DNA of 14,173 nucleotides from contig CAYNYI010000077.1 of assembly GCA_964401455.1 (NCBI GenBank), positions 1-14,173 of the forward strand, in the 5' to 3' direction. The notes beneath the pieces were generated by a model, which made no database searches, was not told the DNA's origin, and was given only the letters and a program-made list of their open reading frames with translations. Below are positions 6,978 through 14,173 of the stretch, one piece after another. A program made the position numbers and the translations under genes. The stretch comes from CAYNYI01 sp964401455 (GTDB taxonomy: Bacteria > Fibrobacterota > OXYB2-FULL-49-7 > CAYNYI01). Positions within the stretch are counted from its first letter, which is position 1; each line of letters begins with the position of its first letter.

Positions 6978-9900
6978 GTGGTGAATAATTCATTAGATAA
7001 CTTTTCGAATGTTTCTATCAAAATAGCCGCTCCCGAAATGATAAGGGAATGGTCGTACGGTGAAGTAAAAAAACCTGAAACCATTAATTACAGGTCCTAT
7101 AAACCCGAAAAGGACGGTCTTTTCTGCGAGAAGATTTTCGGTCCGGTTAAAAACTGGGAATGTAACTGCGGAAAATACAAGAGGATTAGGTATAAAGGTG
7201 TTATTTGTGATCGTTGCGGTGTTGAGGTTACAACCGCAAAAGTAAGAAGACAAAGAATGGGCCATATTGAACTGGCGATTCCGATTGTGCATATATGGTT
7301 TTTCAAATCTTTGCCCTCAAAAATAGGCCATCTTTTAGGGGTAAGTTCTACTGTTCTTGAAAAAATTATTTATTATGAATCATATGTCATAATTGAACCG
7401 GGAGACAGCGGAAAAGAACGAGGAGAACTTATTTCCGAGGAAGAATATGATGAACTTGAGGATAAAGGAGCTGAATTTAAAGCCATGATGGGCGGAGATG
7501 CCGTACTGGAGCTTTTAAAAGACCTTGATCTTGATGAAATATCAGCAACTATAAGATGGAACATTAAGCACGAAACTTCAGTTCAAAGGAAAAATGATCT
7601 TCTTAAACGTCTTAAAATGGTTGAGTACTTCCGCAAATCTGATAACGACCCGGCCTGGATGGTTCTTAAGGTTCTTCCGGTAATACCGCCGGACCTTAGG
7701 CCGCTTGTTCCTCTTGAAGGCGGACGTTTCGCTACATCAGACTTGAATGATTTGTACAGACGTGTGATAAACAGAAATAATCGTCTTAAAAAACTTCTTG
7801 AAGTCCGAGCCCCGGAAGTAATCCTTCGTAATGAAAAGAGAATGCTTCAGGAATCCATTGATGCTCTGTTTGACAACGGAAGAAGGGGGCTTGCCGTTAA
7901 CTCCGATCGTGGAGCATTAAAAAGCCTTTCCGAACTTCTTCGCGGAAAACAGGGACGCTTCAGGCAGAACCTTCTCGGTAAACGTGTTGACTACTCAGGA
8001 CGTTCTGTGATTGTGGTCGGTCCGGAGCTTCATATTCATGAGTGCGGTCTGCCGAAAAGCATGGCTCTTGAACTTTATAAACCCTTTATAATTAAGAAAC
8101 TCGAAGAAAAAGGTCTTGCTCAGACAATAAAAAGCGCAAAGCGTTTTGTTGAGCGGGAAGGTCCTGAACTCTGGGATATACTTGAGGAAATAATTGCCGA
8201 TCACCCTGTGCTTTTAAACAGGGCGCCAACACTTCACCGTCTTGGTATTCAGGCTTTCTATCCCAGACTTGTGGAGGGAAAAGCCATTCGTCTTCATCCT
8301 TTTGTCTGTGCAGCGTTTAATGCCGACTTTGACGGAGACCAGATGGCTGTTCATCTTCCGCTTTCCCCTGAGGCACGGATTGAATCTCGCACAATAATAC
8401 TCTCGGTGCAGAACCTACTGCATCCGGCCAGTGGAAATCCTATTGTTGTGCCGAGTCAGGATATCGTTCTTGGTCTCTATTATATGACAAAATCCAGCCC
8501 GGGGAAAAAAGGAGAGGGTAAACTATTTCCGAATATTGATGAAGTTGAAATTGCTTATCAGCTCGGCGAAGTAGATCTGCATGCCAGAATTAAACTTTTG
8601 CACGAGTCTGCTGTCATTGATACGACTGTCGGCCGTGCAATACTTAATAAGTATGTTCATTCCGAGATCGATTATGTAAATACCGTTCTCGATAAGAAAA
8701 AAATAGTGAAATTAATCGATGATATGCATCTTAAACTGGGTAATAATAAAGTCTGTGTCTTTCTTGACTCCCTGAAAACTCTCGGTTTTGAGTACTCCAC
8801 TCTGGCAGGTGTTACGGTTGCAATGGAAGATCTCGTAATCCCTGAAGAAAAGGAAAAACTTCTTTCATCTACCGAAGCGGAAGTCGATCGCGTTAATAAA
8901 CAGGCCAGGCGCGGCTACATAACCGATGGAGAAAGGTACAATAAAATAATTGACCTTTGGACTCATGCCACAAATGATGTAGCTGAAGCTATGATGGATA
9001 AACTTCGTCAGGATCGCGGCGGATTTAACCCTGTTTTCATGATGGCCGAATCCGGTGCGAGAGGTTCAAAAGACCAGATAAAACAGCTCGCCGGAATGCG
9101 TGGTCTCATGCAGAAGCCTCAGAAAAAACTCACCGGTAAAGAAGTTATTGAAAATCCGATTAAGGCCAACTTCAAAGAGGGCCTATCCGTTCTTGAGTAT
9201 TTTATTTCGACTCACGGTGCCAGAAAGGGCCTTGCGGATACAGCTCTTAAGACTGCTGATGCAGGATATCTGACAAGACGTCTTGTCGATGTTGCCCAGG
9301 ATCTTATAATAACTGAAGAGGATTGCGGCACATTGCATTATGTCGAGATGGAAGCCCACAAAGAAGGAGAGGAAATCATCAGTCCGCTGCATGAGAGAGT
9401 GCTCGGGCGAGTTCTCGCGACAGATCTTATGAATCCTCTTAATAATGATGTGATCGCGAAAGCAGGAACTGATATTGATGAAAAACTTTCTGCTGAAATA
9501 AAGAAACTTGACATTGAACGTGCAAATATAAGGACTGTTCTTAACTGCGAGTCCGAGATCGGCGTTTGTGCCCAATGCTACGGCAGAAACCTTGCGCGCA
9601 GGAAAATGGCTATCGATGGTGACGCGGTTGGAATAATGGCGGCCCAGAGCATCGGTGAACCCGGAACTCAGCTCACGCTGCGGACATTCCATATCGGGGG
9701 TACATCGGCCCGTGAAGTTGTTCAACCGAAGATTCTTTCTAAACACGCCGGAAGAATAAAATATTCAGACATGAAACTTGTTACCAAAGAGGGCACCAAG
9801 ATCGTTGTCGGGAGACAGGGGCAGATTTTTATACAAAATGAGAATGATGACATTCTTGAACGTCATAATGTCCCATACGGCAGTTATCTGCATGTTGATG

Positions 9901-11027
9901 AAGACTCTGAGTGCAAATCCAAAACGCTTCTTTTCGAATCGGATCCGTATAATATGCCCATACTCACCACAAAAGCAGGAAAAGCCGAGTTTGAGGACAT
10001 TATTATTAAGAAGACCCTTAAGCGCGCGGCGGGCGGCGGAATGGAGATTATAGACGATAAAAATAAAAAGCTGCAGCCTTCGGTTGTAATTGTAGACGAT
10101 AAAGGAGAGAGACTTGAGATCGTGGCTCTTCCTACAGGCGCGCGTCTTGAGGTAAAAGACGGGCAGAAGCTTGCCGCCGGTGATATTATCGGAAAAATGC
10201 CGCGCGAAAGCGCCAGAACAAAAGATATAACGGGCGGCCTTCCTAGGGTTTCGGAACTATTCGAAGCGCGTGTACCTAAAAACCCTGCGGTTATTTCTGA
10301 AGTTGACGGAATCGTCAGATTCGGTGACCGTGTCAAAGGCAAACTGAATGTCTTTGTACAGGATGAACATGGTGAAGAATGGAAGTATGACATACCTACA
10401 GGAAAGCATATGGCGGTTCACGACGGTGACCGGGTTATAGCCGGTCAAAAGCTATGTGAAGGTTCTATTAATCCTCATGACATACTCAGGATTCAGGGTG
10501 AATTCGAGGTACAGCGTTATCTGGTCGATGAGATTCAGGACGTTTACCGTCTGCAGGGTGTAAATATTTCGGACAAACATATTGAGGTTATTGTCCGCCA
10601 GATGCTCCGAATGGTAACAATAGAGAAAGAAGGAGACACGAATTTTATTGAAGGTGTCAAGGTCTCTAAAGTTGAACTCCGAAAAGAAAATGAACGGGTG
10701 ATGGAACGAGGCGGAGAGCCTGCAACATACAGTCCTCTTCTGCTTGGTATAACAAGGGCGTCTCTTGTTACCGACTCATTTCTATCAGCGGCTTCATTCC
10801 AGGAAACGACCAGAGTCCTTTCGGATGCCGCTGTTCAGGGAAAGAGGGATGACTTGCGTGGTTTAAAGGAGAACATCATAATCGGAAATATTATTCCGTC
10901 AGGAACCGGAGCCAAAAAATACAGAAACTTCAGTATTAAGGATCTTGATTCACAGATTGTCGGGGATAATGTTGAAGGGAGCGATGTGTATGAGTTCCGC
11001 CACGAAGATACGACAGGTGTAATATAG
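6978..11027 (+). CDS. rpoC: DNA-directed RNA polymerase subunit beta'
   Basis: Beta' holds the catalytic magnesium and the clamp. With a GTG start at 6978, seven bases after GGAGG, it has 1349 residues. GTG at 6981 is equally possible, and an in-frame GTG at 6960 lies upstream of the ribosome binding site. The first zinc site is C62, C64, C77, C80. The catalytic NADFDGD is at 448-454 (D450, D452, D454). The second zinc site is C783, C857, C864, C867. The trigger loop LTLRTFHIGG contains H905, the counterpart of E. coli H936. About 170 residues (roughly 913-1080) are inserted in the trigger loop before TGGLPRVSELFEAR, which corresponds to SI3 of Gram-negative-type polymerases. The tail LRGLKENIIIGNIIPSGTG is standard. 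The gene follows rpoB by 51 bases. Confidence 0.99.
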   Translation: MVNNSLDNFSNVSIKIAAPEMIREWSYGEVKKPETINYRSYKPEKDGLFCEKIFGPVKNWECNCGKYKRIRYKGVICDRCGVEVTTAKVRRQRMGHIELAIPIVHIWFFKSLPSKIGHLLGVSSTVLEKIIYYESYVIIEPGDSGKERGELISEEEYDELEDKGAEFKAMMGGDAVLELLKDLDLDEISATIRWNIKHETSVQRKNDLLKRLKMVEYFRKSDNDPAWMVLKVLPVIPPDLRPLVPLEGGRFATSDLNDLYRRVINRNNRLKKLLEVRAPEVILRNEKRMLQESIDALFDNGRRGLAVNSDRGALKSLSELLRGKQGRFRQNLLGKRVDYSGRSVIVVGPELHIHECGLPKSMALELYKPFIIKKLEEKGLAQTIKSAKRFVEREGPELWDILEEIIADHPVLLNRAPTLHRLGIQAFYPRLVEGKAIRLHPFVCAAFNADFDGDQMAVHLPLSPEARIESRTIILSVQNLLHPASGNPIVVPSQDIVLGLYYMTKSSPGKKGEGKLFPNIDEVEIAYQLGEVDLHARIKLLHESAVIDTTVGRAILNKYVHSEIDYVNTVLDKKKIVKLIDDMHLKLGNNKVCVFLDSLKTLGFEYSTLAGVTVAMEDLVIPEEKEKLLSSTEAEVDRVNKQARRGYITDGERYNKIIDLWTHATNDVAEAMMDKLRQDRGGFNPVFMMAESGARGSKDQIKQLAGMRGLMQKPQKKLTGKEVIENPIKANFKEGLSVLEYFISTHGARKGLADTALKTADAGYLTRRLVDVAQDLIITEEDCGTLHYVEMEAHKEGEEIISPLHERVLGRVLATDLMNPLNNDVIAKAGTDIDEKLSAEIKKLDIERANIRTVLNCESEIGVCAQCYGRNLARRKMAIDGDAVGIMAAQSIGEPGTQLTLRTFHIGGTSAREVVQPKILSKHAGRIKYSDMKLVTKEGTKIVVGRQGQIFIQNENDDILERHNVPYGSYLHVDEDSECKSKTLLFESDPYNMPILTTKAGKAEFEDIIIKKTLKRAAGGGMEIIDDKNKKLQPSVVIVDDKGERLEIVALPTGARLEVKDGQKLAAGDIIGKMPRESARTKDITGGLPRVSELFEARVPKNPAVISEVDGIVRFGDRVKGKLNVFVQDEHGEEWKYDIPTGKHMAVHDGDRVIAGQKLCEGSINPHDILRIQGEFEVQRYLVDEIQDVYRLQGVNISDKHIEVIVRQMLRMVTIEKEGDTNFIEGVKVSKVELRKENERVMERGGEPATYSPLLLGITRASLVTDSFLSAASFQETTRVLSDAAVQGKRDDLRGLKENIIIGNIIPSGTGAKKYRNFSIKDLDSQIVGDNVEGSDVYEFRHEDTTGVI

Positions 11028-11043
11028 ATGTGGAAGTCTATAG

Positions 11044-11098
11044 AAATTTATTAAAAATTTAATATAGTCTTGACATTTGCCTGATAAAAAACTATTTT
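11044..11098 (+). promoter_or_regulatory. Sigma-70-type promoter for the str operon with AT-rich upstream element
   Basis: A perfect -35 box TTGACA lies at 11070-11075 and TATTTT at 11093-11098 serves as the -10 box, with an ideal 17-base spacer. The -10 box matches TATAAT at four of six positions, including the critical second A and last T. Immediately upstream, 11044-11066 is almost purely A/T with A- and T-runs, like the UP elements that bind the alpha-subunit C-terminal domain at strong ribosomal promoters. Transcription would start near 11105, giving a leader of about 40 bases before rpsL. An AT-only inverted repeat (11038-11067) overlaps it, but it has no T-tract and is not a convincing rpoC terminator, so readthrough from rpoC probably continues. 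Confidence 0.75.
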
Positions 11099-11145
11099 AC
11101 AGCAGCTTTTTATCAATAATGTTAGAAAAATAAGGGAGTTATCAG

Positions 11146-11520
11146 TTGCCGACAATTAATCAGCTCATTAGAAAGGGCAGAAAAAGAATAACCAGCAAGA
11201 CTTCCACGCCTGCGCTTAAGTCGAACCCTCAGAAGAGGGGAGTATGCACGAGAGTGTATACAACGACTCCTAAGAAGCCTAACTCGGCGCTTCGGAAAAT
11301 AGCGAGGGTCAGGCTGACCAATAAAATGGAAGTGACCTGCTATATACCCGGTGAAGGCCACAACCTTCAGGAACACAGTATTGTGTTGATCCGGGGCGGC
11401 AGGGTGAAAGATGTGCCGGGTGTGCGTTATCATGTCGTCAGAGGCGCCCTTGACACAAGCGGTGTAGACGGAAGAACGCAGAGCAGGTCTAAATACGGAG
11501 TTAAGAAGCCTAAAAAATAA
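11146..11520 (+). CDS. rpsL: 30S ribosomal protein S12
   Basis: S12 lies at the decoding centre and controls accuracy. It is the main streptomycin-resistance target. The 124-residue protein starts PTINQLIRKGR, and the family-standard N-terminus fixes the TTG at 11146 as start, supported by AAGGGAG 8 bases upstream. TTPKKPNSALRK contains K43, and GGRVKDVPGVRYH contains K87 (E. coli K88 when Met is counted). Both are wild type, so no target-site streptomycin resistance is predicted. D88 is the aspartate that RimO methylthiolates in many bacteria. It is the first gene after the putative str promoter and lies 18 bases before rpsG. Confidence 0.99.
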   Translation: MPTINQLIRKGRKRITSKTSTPALKSNPQKRGVCTRVYTTTPKKPNSALRKIARVRLTNKMEVTCYIPGEGHNLQEHSIVLIRGGRVKDVPGVRYHVVRGALDTSGVDGRTQSRSKYGVKKPKK

Positions 11521-11538
11521 AGTTTTGGAGACAAATAA

Positions 11539-12012
11539 ATGTCGAGAAGAAGAAGAGCAGAACAACGAGAAATAAAACCTGATTCCAAGTACAGCAGTAC
11601 ATTGCTTAGTGTGTTTATCAAGAAGCTCATGCTGAAGGGTAAGCTTAGTAAAGCCGAAAAAATAATGTATGATGCTATTGAAATAATAAAGAGAAAAACA
11701 GAACAGGATGGTGTTGCTGTCTTTAAAAAAGCACTGGGTAATGTAAGGCCTGTTCTTGAAGTAAAAAGTCGCAGAATCGGTGGTGCGAACTATCAGATTC
11801 CAATTGAGGTTGATGCCGACCGCAGGAATGCTCTGGCTATAAGGTGGCTTATAGACGCTTCTCGGTCTAAGTCGGGAATACCTATGGCCGAGAGACTCGC
11901 CGGGGAGCTTATTTCCGCCTTTAACAACGAAGGCGCGGCTGTAAAGAAGAAGGAAGAAACGCACCGGATGGCTGAGGCCAATAAGGCTTTTGCTCATTTC
12001 AGGTTTAAATAG
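11539..12012 (+). CDS. rpsG: 30S ribosomal protein S7
   Basis: S7 nucleates assembly of the 30S head and lines the E site near the mRNA exit. The 157-residue length is typical of bacteria. Visible family segments are SRRRRAEQREIKPDSKY at the N-terminus, the central LGNVRPVLEVKSRRIGGANYQIPIEV, the RRNALAIRWL helix, and the C-terminal KKKEETHRMAEANKAFAHFR. GGAG at 11527-11530 precedes the ATG by 8 bases. The spacer to rpsL is only 18 bases, so the S7-binding autoregulatory hairpin known from the E. coli rpsL-rpsG spacer cannot be present in that form. Confidence 0.99.
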   Translation: MSRRRRAEQREIKPDSKYSSTLLSVFIKKLMLKGKLSKAEKIMYDAIEIIKRKTEQDGVAVFKKALGNVRPVLEVKSRRIGGANYQIPIEVDADRRNALAIRWLIDASRSKSGIPMAERLAGELISAFNNEGAAVKKKEETHRMAEANKAFAHFRFK

Positions 12013-12039
12013 TTTAAGATAGTTCTTTAAAATTGACAG

Positions 12040-14118
12040 ATGTCCGCTACCGATATGAAAATTGAAAACATTAGAAATATCGGTATAATGGCCCACATAG
12101 ACGCCGGTAAAACGACGACTACCGAGAGAATCCTCCACTATGCGGGAGTTATTCATCGGATGGGTGAGGTGCATGACGGAAATGCCGTTATGGACTGGAT
12201 GGATGAAGAGAAAAAACGCGGTATAACCATAACCGCCGCCTCGACATCTGTTGAATGGAAAAAGAAGCTAATAAATATAATCGACACACCGGGTCACGTA
12301 GATTTTACGGTGGAAGTCGAACGTTCTTTGAGAGTACTAGACGGAGCAGTGGCTATTTTCTGTGCAGTCGGAGGAGTTGAGCCTCAGTCTGAAACAGTGT
12401 GGAAGCAGGCCGATCATTATAATGTTCCAAGAATAGCATTTATTAATAAATGTGATAAGCTTGGAGCGTCTTTTGATCGTGTGCTTGGGTCCATGCAGAA
12501 GAAACTGGGTGCAAACCCGCTTGCCTTACAGATTCCGATAGGGACCGGTAATGATTTTTCCGGTGTAATCGACCTCATAGAAATGAAATCGATATCCTTT
12601 GAGGGTGAGTCCGGTGAAGAGGTTGTTCATAATGAGATCCCTTCTGATCTAACGCAGGCAGCTGAAGAATGGCGTTCAAAAATGATAGACAATCTGTCTC
12701 ATTTTTCTGATCGAATTGTTGAAGCTGTTTTATCCGAAAATGATATTCCGGTGCAAATGCTGAGAGAAGAGATTAGAAAGCATACTCTGGAAAACAATGT
12801 TTTTCCGGTTTTATGTGGTTCTTCGCTCAGGAATAAAGGGGTTCAGCCGCTTATGAGCGCTATCGTTGATTATCTGCCTTCACCTATTGACAGAGGTGAT
12901 GTAACAGGCTTGGATAAATCAGGAGGGAAGGAAGTTTCTTTCTCTCCTACAGCAGATGATCCTTTCACTGCGATTGTGTTTAAAATACAATCTGATCAGC
13001 ATGTCGGGCGAGTAGCGTATTTTAGGGTTTATTCCGGTAAAGTGGAAAAAGGAAAGACAGTTTATAATCCGGACCAGAACAAACGTGAGCGTTTGAACAG
13101 GATACTCAGGATGCATTCCCATAAAAGTGTCGATCTTGAAAGCATTTCCGCAGGACATATAGGGGTTGCTGTCGGGCTTAAGTATGCCAAGACGGGTGAC
13201 ACTCTCTGCTCAGAAAAACATCCGGTGGTTTTCGAGAAAATTAAATTTCCCGAGCCGGTTGTCACTATTTCCGTCGAACCCAGAACCGCGGCCGATGAGT
13301 CAAAACTTCTTGAGGCTCTTAATAGAATTGCCGATGAGGATCCGACTTTTAGTGTCAGAAACAATGACGACACAGGGCAGCTTATTATTTCCGGAATGGG
13401 CGAGCTTCACCTTGAAGTTATAGTGAACAGACTTTTAACTGAGTTCAAGGTGAAAGCAAACTGCGGAAAACCGCAGGTAGCTTACAAAGAGACAATACGC
13501 AAGACAACTTCTCATCATGAAGTTTTTGAAAGTCAGCTTGGTGGCAAAAATGTTTTTGCCGATGTCACGATACGGATGGAGCCGCTTGAGGATAATTTTG
13601 TTTTTGCGAATGAACTTCCCGAAGGTTGCCTAAGTCAGGAATTTGTTTCCGCGGTTGAACAGGGTTTAAAAGACAGCGCAGAGCGCGGTGCTCTTTTCGG
13701 ATATCCGATTGCCGGCCTTAGAGTGGTTTTAACCGCCGGTTCTATGAGGGAAACCGAGTCAAATGATGCGGCTTTTAAGATAGCTGCTTCGATGGCGTTT
13801 TCAAAGTGTTTTAAAAACGCCAGACCCATCCTTCTTGAACCGATAATGAAACTGGAAGTAGTTTCTCCCCAGGATTTTACCGGGGCGGTTGTAAACGACA
13901 TAAATACAAGACGCGGCAAAGTCCTGAGTATGGACCCGAGAGCCGACGGGAATGTGATTTCCGCCAGCGTGCCCCTTTCTGAGATGATCGGTTATGCCGA
14001 TTCTTTGAGATCTTTTTCACAAGGGAGAGCGTTTTTTTCTATGGAATTCAGCAGATATGATAAAGTATCTGATAAAATATTTAATGAGATTTTAAGCAAG
14101 TATAATATACAAATATAA
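12040..14118 (+). CDS. fusA: Elongation factor G, with divergent domain IV
   Basis: This is a translational GTPase of the EF-G family, 692 residues. The GTPase motifs are complete: AHIDAGKT at 18-25, switch I with RGITIT at 60-65, DTPGHVD at 82-88, and NKCD at 136-139 (usually NKMD). GMGELHLEV marks domain III. Domain IV departs from translocases. The conserved loop QSGGRGQYG is replaced by QLGGKNVFA at 499-507. The tip histidine (E. coli H583) is R570 in GSMRETESND. Domain V (about 590 onward, with LLEPIMKLEV) is normal. The str position argues for the main EF-G, while domain IV recalls duplicated or recycling-type EF-Gs such as spirochaete EF-G2. ATG 12040 is chosen, with ATG 12055 possible, but no Shine-Dalgarno is visible for either. 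EF-G family membership is certain; its role as sole translocase is not. Confidence 0.93.
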   Translation: MSATDMKIENIRNIGIMAHIDAGKTTTTERILHYAGVIHRMGEVHDGNAVMDWMDEEKKRGITITAASTSVEWKKKLINIIDTPGHVDFTVEVERSLRVLDGAVAIFCAVGGVEPQSETVWKQADHYNVPRIAFINKCDKLGASFDRVLGSMQKKLGANPLALQIPIGTGNDFSGVIDLIEMKSISFEGESGEEVVHNEIPSDLTQAAEEWRSKMIDNLSHFSDRIVEAVLSENDIPVQMLREEIRKHTLENNVFPVLCGSSLRNKGVQPLMSAIVDYLPSPIDRGDVTGLDKSGGKEVSFSPTADDPFTAIVFKIQSDQHVGRVAYFRVYSGKVEKGKTVYNPDQNKRERLNRILRMHSHKSVDLESISAGHIGVAVGLKYAKTGDTLCSEKHPVVFEKIKFPEPVVTISVEPRTAADESKLLEALNRIADEDPTFSVRNNDDTGQLIISGMGELHLEVIVNRLLTEFKVKANCGKPQVAYKETIRKTTSHHEVFESQLGGKNVFADVTIRMEPLEDNFVFANELPEGCLSQEFVSAVEQGLKDSAERGALFGYPIAGLRVVLTAGSMRETESNDAAFKIAASMAFSKCFKNARPILLEPIMKLEVVSPQDFTGAVVNDINTRRGKVLSMDPRADGNVISASVPLSEMIGYADSLRSFSQGRAFFSMEFSRYDKVSDKIFNEILSKYNIQI

Positions 14119-14130
14119 AAGGAGAGACTT

Positions 14131-14173
14131 ATGGCGAAAGAGAAATTCGATCGCAGCAAACCACATGTAAACA
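14131..14173 (+). CDS. tuf: Elongation factor Tu, N-terminus only (cut by window edge)
   Basis: Fourteen codons are visible, reading MAKEKFDRSKPHVN, a very characteristic EF-Tu start that in homologues leads into the GTP-binding loop GHVDHGKT. EF-Tu delivers aminoacyl-tRNA to the ribosome. GGAGA at 14121-14125 lies five bases before the ATG, and the gene begins only 12 bases after fusA ends. That completes the canonical str order rpsL-rpsG-fusA-tuf. The rest is outside the window, so integrity cannot be judged. Confidence 0.93.
   Translation, partial: MAKEKFDRSKPHVN

Noticed and set aside
11038..11067. AT-only inverted repeat after rpoC as an intrinsic terminator
   Set aside because: The stem is almost all A-T with an internal loop and has no following T-tract. 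The region fits a promoter upstream element better.
11122..12174. Minus-strand open frame of 350 codons across rpsL, rpsG and the start of fusA
   Set aside because: It runs antisense to three certain genes, has no recognisable protein family or ribosome binding site, and its composition is what a shadow of these genes would give.
1..14173. A hidden novel system, mobile element, CRISPR array or horizontally acquired insert
   Set aside because: Spacers are all under about 155 bases, every complete gene is a known core gene in canonical order on one strand, and no repeats or foreign-looking segment are visible.

Overview
The window is a core information-processing locus of a bacterium: one co-directional run on the + strand with the order tRNA-Trp (3' end only), secE, nusG, rplK, rplA, rplJ, rplL, rpoB, rpoC, rpsL, rpsG, fusA, tuf (5' end only). 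This is the classic secE-nusG / rplKAJL-rpoBC cluster joined directly to the str operon. No mobile element, CRISPR array, phage gene, toxin-antitoxin pair or unrecognised gene was found, and no complete protein-coding gene lacks a clear family assignment. Apart from short spacers, everything is coding.

The organism cannot be named from this sequence. The genes have moderate GC content by eye. The RNA polymerase is of the 'long' Gram-negative type: beta has the extra segments found in E. coli (SI1-like and SI2-like), and beta' has an insertion of about 170 residues (SI3-like) in the trigger loop. That argues against Firmicutes and Actinobacteria and fits Proteobacteria-like, PVC, FCB, spirochaete or related lineages. 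The tRNA does not encode its CCA end. Non-ATG starts are used for rplK (GTG), rpoC (GTG) and rpsL (TTG).

Layout: 1-26 is the tRNA end. Positions 86-823 hold the translocase subunit SecE and the elongation factor NusG. Positions 871-3001 hold four large-subunit proteins (L11, L1, L10, L7/L12) that form the L1 stalk and the GTPase-associated stalk. A 151-base spacer with a long hairpin at 3023-3076 separates them from rpoB and rpoC (3153-11027). A 118-base spacer (11028-11145) carries a well-formed promoter with an AT-rich upstream element, and then the str genes rpsL, rpsG, fusA and tuf run to the window end. The genes together supply transcription, transcription-translation coupling, the factor-binding stalk, the decoding centre and the GTPase factors acting on them.

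This is mostly an ordinary housekeeping region. The observation most worth a second look is the EF-G encoded by fusA. It has a good GTPase domain, but its domain IV lacks both signature loop elements of a translocase, including the tip histidine. Further points are a Shine-Dalgarno-sequestering hairpin before rpoC, no recognisable Shine-Dalgarno before fusA, and spacers too short for the E. coli-style L10 and S7 autoregulatory leaders.
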